Shown: positions 15,640 to 22,743 of the stretch, in pieces | Position numbering within the stretch: position 1 is the stretch's first letter | How the letters are laid out: each line of letters opens with the position of its first letter | Position numbers and translations under genes: made by a program | NCBI GenBank assembly: GCA_947166195.1 | Contig: CAMVDF010000004.1 | Coordinates: forward strand, 1-34,611 | Length of the DNA stretch: 34,611 nucleotides | Reading direction: 5' to 3' | Source of the DNA: an uncultured Lachnospiraceae bacterium | GTDB taxonomy: Bacteria > Bacillota > Clostridia > Lachnospirales > Lachnospiraceae | Notes under the pieces: model-generated | What the model was told of the DNA's origin: nothing | The model's input: the letters and a program-made list of their open reading frames with translations, nothing else | The model's database searches: none

Positions 15640-16146
15640 TCAGAACCTGTTGATCGTATCTTCGCTGTCATCCGTTGTCTTGTCTATATCTCTGATCACG
15701 ACATGATAGCTGTATTTGTCATTTACCGCTATCTTTACGCGGCTTCCCACCTTTTTCCCCATGATGGCTTTTCCGATGGGTGATTCGTTTGAGATCATGT
15801 TCTTGATGGAATTTCCCCTGATGGATGTGACAATCTTGAAGGTCTGCTCCTCATCATCCTCCTCAAAATACACGGTGACAGTATTGTTCAGCCCCACCTC
15901 GTCTTTTTTTGATTTATCCGAAATGATCTCCGCGGTCCTCAGCAGTCCCTCCAGATAGTTGATGCGGCTTTCATTCTCATTCTTTGCCTTTTTTGCGGCA
16001 TAGTATTCGAAATTTTCACTGAGATCTCCCTGTGCTCTGGCTTCCTGGACCTCTTTGATGAGCTGTTTTCTGACATTCAGCTTTCTGTCCTCTATCTCTG
16101 CCTTTATCTTTTCAACGTCATTTTTTGTAAGCTTTTCTCTGGCCAT
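15640..16146 (-). CDS. greA: Transcription elongation factor GreA
   Basis: GreA enters the RNA polymerase secondary channel and stimulates cleavage of backtracked RNA. The 168-aa protein has the N-terminal coiled coil (residues about 5-75) with the catalytic tip GDLSENFEYYAAKKAK, which carries the conserved Asp and Glu. It also has the C-terminal FKBP-like domain with SPIGKAIMGKKVGSRVKI. The ORF track starts 12 codons earlier, but MAREKLTKNDVEK is the family start and has AGGAGG five bases before it. The upstream extension would run through the msmK terminator. The msmK gene lies upstream with that terminator in between. GreB-type proteins are the alternative, but a GreA name is usual in Firmicutes. 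Confidence 0.93.
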   Translation of the reverse strand: MAREKLTKNDVEKIKAEIEDRKLNVRKQLIKEVQEARAQGDLSENFEYYAAKKAKNENESRINYLEGLLRTAEIISDKSKKDEVGLNNTVTVYFEEDDEEQTFKIVTSIRGNSIKNMISNESPIGKAIMGKKVGSRVKIAVNDKYSYHVVIRDIDKTTDDSEDTINRF

Positions 16147-16161
16147 GAATCCTCCTAAACC

Positions 16162-16194
16162 AAAAAAATAAAGCGGGCTCATAAGAGCCCGCTT
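16162..16194 (-). terminator. Rho-independent terminator of msmK
   Basis: A perfect 10-bp stem AAGCGGGCTC/GAGCCCGCTT with loop ATAA lies 14 bases after the msmK stop. On the minus strand it is followed by TATTTTTTTGG. It is a strong terminator placed directly before the greA RBS, so greA must be expressed by read-through or by a promoter inside msmK. Confidence 0.9.
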
Positions 16195-16208
16195 GAAAAC
16201 ATCCTGTC

Positions 16209-17324
16209 TTAGTTTGTGATCGTGAGTGATGTCTCTTTGTCAAAGATGTGGATCTTTTCAACATCTATCGCAAACTTGACTGTATCGCCGGGTCTTGCTG
16301 TGGTTCTGGGATCTACACGAGCGGTGATCGGGAACTCTTCCAGATCGAAATACAGGAAAACTTCCGCTCCGAGGAGCTCGTATACCTTGATCGTAGACTC
16401 AAATACTGCTTCCTGAGGAAGGGTATTGATGGTCATTTCCGAATCATAAACATTCTCGGGACGGATACCGAAGGTAACGGTTTTTCCGTCATAGCCGCCC
16501 TCAATGAGCTTCTTTGACTTTGCGGGAGGAAGCGGGATGTTGTGTCCTGCAACCTTGAGGTTTGCCTTATCGCCGTTTACCTCAACAACTGCATCGAGGA
16601 AGTTCATCTGCGGTGATCCCATGAAGCCTGCAACAAAGAGGTTGCCGGGTTTCTCATAGAGGTTCTGAGGGGTATCAACCTGCTGTACCACTCCGTCCTT
16701 CATAACAACGATCCTGGTACCCAGTGTCATAGCCTCTGTCTGGTCATGTGTAACATAGATGATGGTCGTTCCCAGCTTCTGGTGAAGCTTTGCGATCTCT
16801 ATTCTCATCTGAACACGAAGCTTTGCATCAAGGTTTGAAAGAGGCTCGTCCATGAGGAATACCTTGGGGTTACGCACGATCGCACGTCCCATCGCCACAC
16901 GCTGCCTCTGTCCACCGGAGAGAGCCTTCGGCTTCCTGTCAAGGAGTGCCGTGAGGTCGAGGATCTTTGCTGCTTCCTTGACCATTTTGTCGATCTCATC
17001 CTTCGGAACCTTGCGAAGCTTCAGACCGAAGGCCATGTTGTCATACACCGACATATGAGGATAAAGAGCGTAGTTCTGGAAGACCATCGCAATATCTCTG
17101 TCCTTGGGCTCGACATCATTTACTACCTTGTCGCCTATCTTGAGCTCTCCGGAAGAGATCTCCTCAAGACCTGCTATCATACGAAGTGTCGTGGATTTTC
17201 CGCATCCGGAAGGTCCTACGAAGATGATGAATTCCTTGTCCTGGATCTCAAGGTTGAAATCCTTTACGGCCTCAAATCCGTTGGGATAAACCTTGCATAC
17301 ATTTTTTAACGATAAACCTGCCAT
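16209..17324 (-). CDS. msmK: Sugar ABC transporter ATPase, MsmK/UgpC type
   Basis: This 371-aa ATPase powers CUT1-family carbohydrate import. All ABC motifs are present and intact: Walker A GPSGCGKSTT, Q-loop VFQNYALYPHM, signature LSGGQRQRVAMGRAI, Walker B VFLMDEPLSNLD and H-loop VTHDQTEAM. A C-terminal TOBE/regulatory domain (about residues 240-371, with FGIRPENVYD) follows. The start MAGLSLKNVCKVYPNG has AGGAGG five bases upstream; the longer ORF in the track would include the promoter leader. No permease or binding-protein gene is nearby, and the gene has its own promoter and terminator. That fits a shared ATPase serving several sugar importers, as MsmK does in streptococci (inference). 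Confidence 0.94.
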   Translation of the reverse strand: MAGLSLKNVCKVYPNGFEAVKDFNLEIQDKEFIIFVGPSGCGKSTTLRMIAGLEEISSGELKIGDKVVNDVEPKDRDIAMVFQNYALYPHMSVYDNMAFGLKLRKVPKDEIDKMVKEAAKILDLTALLDRKPKALSGGQRQRVAMGRAIVRNPKVFLMDEPLSNLDAKLRVQMRIEIAKLHQKLGTTIIYVTHDQTEAMTLGTRIVVMKDGVVQQVDTPQNLYEKPGNLFVAGFMGSPQMNFLDAVVEVNGDKANLKVAGHNIPLPPAKSKKLIEGGYDGKTVTFGIRPENVYDSEMTINTLPQEAVFESTIKVYELLGAEVFLYFDLEEFPITARVDPRTTARPGDTVKFAIDVEKIHIFDKETSLTITN

Positions 17325-17357
17325 ACTTTCCTCCTGTTGATCTTTATCATTTGGTCC

Positions 17358-17409
17358 CAAAGCGGGACCTGACAGTAATACCTGCAAAAATCAGTATAGC
17401 AAAGCGGGA
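17358..17409 (-). promoter_or_regulatory. Direct repeats CAAAGCGGGA around the msmK promoter
   Basis: The 10-base string CAAAGCGGGA occurs at 17358-17367 and 17400-17409 on the plus strand, 42 bases apart, close to four helical turns. One copy touches the -10 box and fills the spacer; the other lies in the leader and forms part of a small hairpin (GGTCCC/GGGACC). They could bind a regulator cooperatively. There is no direct evidence of that. Confidence 0.35.
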
Positions 17410-17421
17410 TTTCTTTTTCCA
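17393..17421 (-). promoter_or_regulatory. Extended -10 promoter of msmK
   Basis: On the minus strand TGCTATACT gives an extended -10 (TGnTATAAT-like, hexamer 17393-17398). A weak -35 TGGAAA (17416-17421) stands 17 bases upstream. The leader to the ATG at 17324 is about 60 bases. The previous operon ends at the terminator at 17436-17478, so this promoter is needed. Confidence 0.6.
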
Positions 17422-17435
17422 TATGACAAATAGAC

Positions 17436-17478
17436 AAAATTAAACCCGGATATTAGTCAACATTGACTATTATCCGGG
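17436..17478 (-). terminator. Terminator of the diguanylate cyclase operon
   Basis: A 16-bp stem with one A-A mismatch (CCCGGATAATAGTCAA/TTGACTAATATCCGGG) and a two-base loop starts 12 bases after the stop codon. On the minus strand it is followed by TTTAATTTTG. It is a long and convincing terminator. Confidence 0.9.
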
Positions 17479-17489
17479 CCATGGTTTCA

Positions 17490-19898
17490 TCAGAATTCCG
17501 TGTAGCCGCTTCCGGGGGTTCCGTGGGGAAGATCATCATCCGGTATGTCCTCCGGTTCCGCCTTTGTTTCCTCCGGATTGATGTCTGCAGGGATCGTATC
17601 TGCAGGCTTCGTATCCTTTGGCTTTTCCTCCGGGATATCTGCCGCAGCGGGCTTTTCCGTTACAGGCTTTTCCGTTACAGGCTTTTCCGTTACAGGCTTA
17701 TCTTCTAAAAGTTTTTCTTCTGCGGGTTTCTCTTCTTCAGTTTTCTTTGCAGCTGTCTTTTTTGTCGTAGTCTTTTTTGCGGTTGTGGTCTTCTTTGCAG
17801 CTGTCGTTGTCTTCTTTGCCGCAGGCTTCTTTGCAGCTGCAGCACTCTTTTCCTCGGGCTTTGCTGCTTCTGTATCAGCAGGGGTCACAGCTGCTTCCGC
17901 TGTTTCTGCTGCTTCTGCCGGTTTCACCTCTTCGGTCTTCTTTGCTGTCGTCTTTTTCGTCGTGGTTGTCTTTTTTGCAGTCGTGGTTGAAGTCTTCTTT
18001 ACTGTCGTCTTTTTTGCGGTCGTTGTTTTCTTTGCCGCTGTCGTTGTTTTCTTTGCCGCAGGCTTCTTTGCAGCTGCTCCGCTCGTTTCCTCAGGCTTTA
18101 CAGCCTCTGTATCGATAGTGGTCACGGCTGTTCCGGCTGCTTCTGCCGGTTTCACCTCTTCGGTCTTTTTTGCTGTCGTCTTTTTCGTCGTGGTTGTCTT
18201 TTTTGCTGCCGTGGTTGAAGTCTTCTTTGCGGCAGTCGTGGAAGTCTTTCTTGCAGCAGGCTTCTTTGCGACCTCTTCTCTGTTTTCGGAAACTGCCGAC
18301 TCTGCCGGCTTTGTCTCCTCTGCCTTTACCTCGACAGCCTTTGCCTCGGCTGCAGCCTCATCTCTTCCGGAAGCCGGTATCTCTCCGGCACTGTTCACAA
18401 AGCTTCTGTCAAAGAAGGTGAGCCTGTTCTTGCCATGCCTCTTTGACTGGTAAACGGCCTGGTCAGCTGCCTTGTAGAGTGATTCAAAGCTGGTACCGTC
18501 CTTCGGATACATAGCTGCACCTATACTTGCGGTAGCCGAATACTTGACATATTCTCCGGCCTTGAAATTTTTGAAGAAATCGGCAACTCTTGCCGCCTCC
18601 CTGTCGCGGACCTCATCTGTCTTGATGTCCTTCAGGAACACCACAAACTCATCTCCTCCGATACGGCCAAAGATGTCTGTAGCCCTGAACTCAGTCGATA
18701 TCTTTTCACCCAGGGTCGCCAGGACTTCGTCACCAAATGCATGACCCATGGTGTCATTGATCTTTTTGAAATTGTCTATATCAAGCAGGAAGAACAGTCC
18801 CTGTTTGTCCTTGCCCTCTCCCTCGAGATAATCCTGGATGTATTTTTCCGTGGAGATTTTGTTGAGGAGGCCGGTGAGCAGATCTGTCTCCGCCTTGCCC
18901 TTCAGGACTTCGCTCTGCTTGTTGTACAAAAGCTTTGATATCACATTGACGCCTATGATGATCATAAAGAACAGCGCCATGGACAGGATGAGCCTGACGA
19001 TCAGGTTCTTCATGACTTTTCCGTATCTGTCAACCTGTCCGTTCACATACTGTCCAAGCACCAACTCACAGACATACCAATTGTTGAATTTCATGCTCCT
19101 GTATACGAGATATCTGTCCTCATTGTTTATCACACAGGAAACCACCCCGCTCCTGCCGTTTTCAAAATGCCTCTCCATCTTGACAACGGTTGTCTCCTCG
19201 CCGAGGGCCAATTTGGGATTGTCAATCACATTCTCATCCACTTCCAGGATCTTTTCTCCCGTGACATGTGCTATATGTCCGGTGGAATCGGTGATCAGAT
19301 ACTGGGTCCTGCCGCTGAATTTTGAAGAGGTGGGAAGAGTATCAAATGTATCGGTATTTACATACAGGATCACATATCCTTCAGGTCTTTCAGTTCCTAC
19401 GGGAGAAATGACCGGTATGAGGATGTCCTGTCCGTCCGCAAAAAAATCTCCGATGCCGGAACTTTCATATTCGGATATTGATTCAAAGAAGGGTTTGTCG
19501 GACACATCCACGGGATTTCCCTGGCTGTCAAAACCGGCTCCCTTTGTATCTACGACCGCTCCTCCGTATACAAGGACATTTGATACTGCATCACCCACAT
19601 ATTTCTGGGCAAAGTCCTTGCTGGCTACACCTCTCTGGAGACGCGCCGCCTCGGCAAGAGCATCGGCTGTGCTCTGCACCCCGCGCAGCTGAAGCCTGAA
19701 CTTGTCTCCAAGTTCCGTGGCATAGTTGCTCATCTCGTTATAAGTATCGGTAAGAGCGCTGCTGCGTATGTCTTTATTTGCACCGTTGAGGGAAACTATC
19801 ATGAATATGAGCAATGCAACGGCGGGTACTCCCCACTGAAGAATGCTCACGGATGTGGAATTGTTGTTATTGTCTTTCTTTTTGAAAAGATCCTTCAT
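17490..19898 (-). CDS. Membrane diguanylate cyclase with extracytoplasmic sensor and lysine-rich histone-H1-like tail
   Basis: This 802-aa protein should make cyclic di-GMP. It has a first membrane helix at about residues 18-38, an extracytoplasmic Cache-like sensor to about 295, a second helix (about 296-316), and then a GGDEF domain (about 335-495). The catalytic motif GGDEF is at 414-418, and an intact RxxD inhibitory site (RATD) lies five residues before it. The last 300 residues are unusual: repeats of AAKKPAAKKTTTAAKKTTT and KTEEVKPAEAA blocks, strongly like histone H1/AlgP-type tails, ending in VTEKP triplets and an acidic tip. Such tails bind DNA or polyanions in other proteins; here that is inference. 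The yesL-like gene ends five bases upstream, so the two are probably one operon. The RBS is weak. Confidence 0.92.
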   Translation of the reverse strand: MKDLFKKKDNNNNSTSVSILQWGVPAVALLIFMIVSLNGANKDIRSSALTDTYNEMSNYATELGDKFRLQLRGVQSTADALAEAARLQRGVASKDFAQKYVGDAVSNVLVYGGAVVDTKGAGFDSQGNPVDVSDKPFFESISEYESSGIGDFFADGQDILIPVISPVGTERPEGYVILYVNTDTFDTLPTSSKFSGRTQYLITDSTGHIAHVTGEKILEVDENVIDNPKLALGEETTVVKMERHFENGRSGVVSCVINNEDRYLVYRSMKFNNWYVCELVLGQYVNGQVDRYGKVMKNLIVRLILSMALFFMIIIGVNVISKLLYNKQSEVLKGKAETDLLTGLLNKISTEKYIQDYLEGEGKDKQGLFFLLDIDNFKKINDTMGHAFGDEVLATLGEKISTEFRATDIFGRIGGDEFVVFLKDIKTDEVRDREAARVADFFKNFKAGEYVKYSATASIGAAMYPKDGTSFESLYKAADQAVYQSKRHGKNRLTFFDRSFVNSAGEIPASGRDEAAAEAKAVEVKAEETKPAESAVSENREEVAKKPAARKTSTTAAKKTSTTAAKKTTTTKKTTAKKTEEVKPAEAAGTAVTTIDTEAVKPEETSGAAAKKPAAKKTTTAAKKTTTAKKTTVKKTSTTTAKKTTTTKKTTAKKTEEVKPAEAAETAEAAVTPADTEAAKPEEKSAAAAKKPAAKKTTTAAKKTTTAKKTTTKKTAAKKTEEEKPAEEKLLEDKPVTEKPVTEKPVTEKPAAADIPEEKPKDTKPADTIPADINPEETKAEPEDIPDDDLPHGTPGSGYTEF
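17640..18290 (-). repeat. Repetitive DNA coding the lysine-rich tail
   Basis: Two long units of about 65 codons (KTEEVKPAEAA ... AAKKPAAKKTTTAAKKTTT ... ) follow one another, made from short KKTT/TAAKK codon strings. A separate 15-base unit coding VTEKP is repeated three times near 17650-17700. Some of the codon order is repeated at DNA level, so recombination or slippage could change tail length. Confidence 0.75.
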
Positions 19899-19903
19899 CT
19901 TTG

Positions 19904-20608
19904 CTATACCCTTGTTTCCTCTGTTTCGGTTTTTTCAGCTTTCCCGCCGTCCTCATCCTGCAGATCCTGTGCCGGAGCAAGTCTGTCAAAAATGACCACA
20001 AATATCCTTGAACACAGATATGCGCTCGCCGACACACCAAAACACAATATGACAGGTATGACCCAGAGGCCTTTTCCTGTGGCTATAACTGCGTAAGTAA
20101 GCGCAGGGAAAAGAGCATTTGTGACTATGAGTGCCACTGTTTTCGGAAAATTCACAATGCTCAACAAAAAAGCATTTTTTATCGTATTTACCGTAGTGTT
20201 GTCAAATCTTGCAAGTATCGGAAATACATATGTCGCAGTCATCACGAGCAGAAAAAACAGTATCCCCGTTACTACAAGTATTACATTTGAAAGAGGAACC
20301 TTTCCCGCAGATCCGGTTGCTATGATCCAGAAGTCTGCAACAAAGATAAACACCAACGCGGCCTCAAAGATCCAGATCAGGGTACTCTGCCTGAAATTCA
20401 TCCTGAAGGACCTGAAAAAACTCTTTGTCAGGTACCCTTCCTCGTTCCTGACCATCTTCAGTGTCACATAATAGCAGGCCGTGATCGCGGCACCTGCAGT
20501 GATGACTGGTATACAGCAGACGATCGTCAGGAGATTGATCCAGAATAAACTCGCTATCTTGTCCATGAAGCCGAAAAATCCGCCTTCACCGCTGAAAAAC
20601 TTTTTCAT
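19904..20608 (-). CDS. YesL-family (DUF624) membrane protein
   Basis: The 234-aa protein starts MKKFFSGEGGFFGFMDKIASL, typical of YesL/DUF624 proteins, and has about five hydrophobic helices (for example LFWINLLTIVCCIPVITAGAA and NVILVVTGILFFLLVMTATYV). The ORF track begins 28 codons earlier, but the likely promoter lies inside that extension, so the shorter start is preferred. The RBS is poor (AAGGCGG at about 12 bases). YesL proteins often sit near carbohydrate transport genes, though their function is not known. The highly charged C-terminus ends KAEKTETEETRV. It precedes the diguanylate cyclase gene by five bases, so they are likely co-expressed. Confidence 0.82.
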   Translation of the reverse strand: MKKFFSGEGGFFGFMDKIASLFWINLLTIVCCIPVITAGAAITACYYVTLKMVRNEEGYLTKSFFRSFRMNFRQSTLIWIFEAALVFIFVADFWIIATGSAGKVPLSNVILVVTGILFFLLVMTATYVFPILARFDNTTVNTIKNAFLLSIVNFPKTVALIVTNALFPALTYAVIATGKGLWVIPVILCFGVSASAYLCSRIFVVIFDRLAPAQDLQDEDGGKAEKTETEETRV

Positions 20609-20651
20609 CCTATTTAGCGACCGCCTTAGTAACTGAACATTATCGTTAGAG

Positions 20652-20680
20652 ATTATACACCTATTATCAGCAATAAGCAA
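20652..20680 (-). promoter_or_regulatory. Sigma-A-type promoter of the yesL-like/diguanylate cyclase operon
   Basis: On the minus strand TTGCTT (20675-20680) stands 17 bases from a consensus TATAAT (20652-20657). The start site would be about 36 bases before the ATG at 20608. It lies just beyond the fliS terminator, so it starts a new unit. Confidence 0.75.
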
Positions 20681-20724
20681 CCAAAATGGCATTTGGCATA
20701 GTGCTGAAAAATCTTAAAATATTA

Positions 20725-20768
20725 TTATTTAAAATTAATAAAGGCGCCTCATGCTTTGATGAAGCGCC
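20725..20768 (-). terminator. Terminator of the flagellin/fliS operon
   Basis: A 10-bp stem GGCGCTTCAT/ATGAGGCGCC (one G-U pair) with a six-base loop is followed on the minus strand by TTTATTAATTTT. It begins 9 bases after the fliS stop codon. Confidence 0.9.
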
Positions 20769-20777
20769 GGTGATCTT

Positions 20778-21233
20778 TCATCTCCTGACAGTGTTTATAT
20801 TGGTCTTTCCTCTGGCATTGTAGGTCAGGCCGTCATAGACCTCGTCTGCACCGCTCATCATGGGAGCGGAACTGTCGGTTTTTGCAACCTCTTCAAACGA
20901 GGATTTCAGCTTTTTCAGTATCTTTTCGGGTTCCTCGAGTCCTGAGATATCCAGGCTGTAGGAGACCTTCCGGATACACTCGAGCACATAATTGTATATC
21001 CTCATCAGATACAGGGAGAGAGCATAATCGAAATTGAGGACCGAGAGCAGCTGCTCAACACATCTGGAGGCATTCCGCAGCTGTGTACGGCATTCCCCGT
21101 CATTTCCCTCTTTTGCGGCATCTCTGGAATCCGAAAGATATCCAAGTGCGATCTCATAGGTTATAACTATTATACCTGTACGATTTGCGGATGTGATCCT
21201 TCTGGTGTATTCCTGTTTCATTTCAGGGGTCAT
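20778..21233 (-). CDS. fliS: FliS-like flagellin export chaperone
   Basis: This 151-aa, mostly helical protein matches the FliS layout: an N-terminal EYTRRITSANRTGIIVITYEIALGYL segment like the FliS helix that binds flagellin's C-terminus, followed by helices through VEQLLSVLNFDYALSLYLMRIYNYVLECI. FliS keeps flagellin unfolded and aids its export. It lies 55 bases after the flagellin gene, with AGGAGG seven bases before the ATG, and closes the operon. The tail of about 30 residues is polar and may be disordered. The family call rests on pattern and position, as FliS proteins are poorly conserved in sequence. Confidence 0.82.
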   Translation of the reverse strand: MTPEMKQEYTRRITSANRTGIIVITYEIALGYLSDSRDAAKEGNDGECRTQLRNASRCVEQLLSVLNFDYALSLYLMRIYNYVLECIRKVSYSLDISGLEEPEKILKKLKSSFEEVAKTDSSAPMMSGADEVYDGLTYNARGKTNINTVRR

Positions 21234-21288
21234 GTGAGATCCTCCTTTTCGATATTGTCTTCGTCTGCGACTCGTCTTCGTTAAGTGC

Positions 21289-22743
21289 TCATTGCAATAA
21301 CTGCAAAGCCTGCTGAGGGAATTCGTTTGCCTGGGCGAGCATCGCCATGCCTGCCTGAGTGAGAACCTGGAGATTGGTGTACTCCGTCATCTCTTCTGCC
21401 ATGTCTGTGTCGTGGATCCTCGAATAGGCAGTTGACACGGTCTCATTTGATGCATTTACAAAGGATATCGTGTTTTCGAGACGGTTGTCATATGCTCCAA
21501 GTTTTGAACGTGCGGAGCTGACGTATGCAAGGGCATCCTTGAGCTGGTCTATACCGAGGGTTGCTCCTCTCATGGTGCTCATGTCAAGATCCTCTATCCT
21601 GAGCTTTGACAGGCTCATTTCGGGTATCGAAAGTGCAAGCACCTCTCCTTCATCGGTCCCTACCTGAAGCCTCATTGCTCCTTTTCCGGTAATGTCTATC
21701 TCCATCGTGTGGGCAAAGACTGCCTCTCCGGTGTCGGGATCCTCTGTGATCTCAGCCGGAGTCGTATTCAGGAGCCTTTCCCTGTCGATCTCAAAAGTTA
21801 CCTCTGCTCCGTTTTTTGAGGTCACGGTAACATGATCGACTCCGTTCCATGTCCTGGTATTTATGGTGTATTGACCTGTCTCACCGAACAGATCGCTTGC
21901 CTTTTTTATTCCCACATCCGACCTGTCGACAGAGGAATTTGCTATGGAGTAATCGTACTTTGTCCTAAAATCAAAAGTCAGTTCCTTGTTTGGATCGATC
22001 GTCGAATACATTTTAACAGGTTTTCCCGCTGCCACTGCAGCATCAATGGTAGCCTTTGGGACGGTGAAGCTTTCAAAGATCGTTCTTCCGTCCGTTGTTT
22101 CGGAGGATACATCAAATAAATAGTCCGTTCCGGATAATGTGATATCGGATACCTTCGGAAAAGCGGTCTCAAATATATCATAAACGCTTCCTCCGATGCT
22201 GTAGCTGTCAAGTGAATAGCCTTTTTCATACGAAAAAACTATGTCGTAAACGCCGTTTGCTGTTTCATCGGCATAGTTCTCAACTCCTATGCCTACGACA
22301 TTTCTGCAGTATCCCTTATTCTCAAAATCCCCGTTCAAAAGATTCATGCTGTTGAACTCGGATGTTTCGCCGATGCGGGTGATCTCCTTCTTTAACTGGT
22401 CAACCTCTTCCTGGACCATGAGCCTGTCTGAAGATGACATGGTTCCGTTTGCCGCCTTGACGGCCAGCTCGCTCATCCTGGTGATCATGGACTGGATCTC
22501 GGATATGGCAGATTCCGCTGTCTCCACAACTGACATTCCGGTGGTCGCATTCGTCTTTACCTTGTCAAGTGCCTCCAGCTGCGCCCGCATCTTGCTTCCT
22601 ATAGCATAGTTTGCCGGATCATCGCCGGACCTGTTCAGCTTGAAACCGCTTGACAGACGCTCTGAAGCGTTCGAAAGCCGTCTCTCATTTTTCAGATACG
22701 CATTGTTTGTGGTATAAGCCGTGATATTACTGTTGATCTTCAT
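21289..22743 (-). CDS. fliC: Flagellin
   Basis: Flagellin is the filament subunit, exported by the flagellar type III system. The 484-aa protein has the conserved N-terminal D0/D1 region (residues 1-140: MKINSNITAYTTNNAYLKNE, then RLSSGFKLNRSGDDPANYAIG) and the C-terminal D1/D0 region (about 395-484, ending in NEFPQQALQLLQ). A variable surface-exposed middle (about 145-390) lies between. A strong AGGAGG precedes the ATG. The start overlaps the end of the upstream gene by 17 bases, so translation may be coupled. Flagellin is more often the first gene of its own transcript; here it follows a 935-aa protein under one sigma-28-like promoter. Confidence 0.96.
   Translation of the reverse strand: MKINSNITAYTTNNAYLKNERRLSNASERLSSGFKLNRSGDDPANYAIGSKMRAQLEALDKVKTNATTGMSVVETAESAISEIQSMITRMSELAVKAANGTMSSSDRLMVQEEVDQLKKEITRIGETSEFNSMNLLNGDFENKGYCRNVVGIGVENYADETANGVYDIVFSYEKGYSLDSYSIGGSVYDIFETAFPKVSDITLSGTDYLFDVSSETTDGRTIFESFTVPKATIDAAVAAGKPVKMYSTIDPNKELTFDFRTKYDYSIANSSVDRSDVGIKKASDLFGETGQYTINTRTWNGVDHVTVTSKNGAEVTFEIDRERLLNTTPAEITEDPDTGEAVFAHTMEIDITGKGAMRLQVGTDEGEVLALSIPEMSLSKLRIEDLDMSTMRGATLGIDQLKDALAYVSSARSKLGAYDNRLENTISFVNASNETVSTAYSRIHDTDMAEEMTEYTNLQVLTQAGMAMLAQANEFPQQALQLLQ

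Noticed and set aside
17545-18453. 302-aa plus-strand ORF rich in Phe, Val, Ser and Ala
   Set aside because: It is the antisense of the lysine-rich tail of the diguanylate cyclase; low-complexity codons keep the other strand open.
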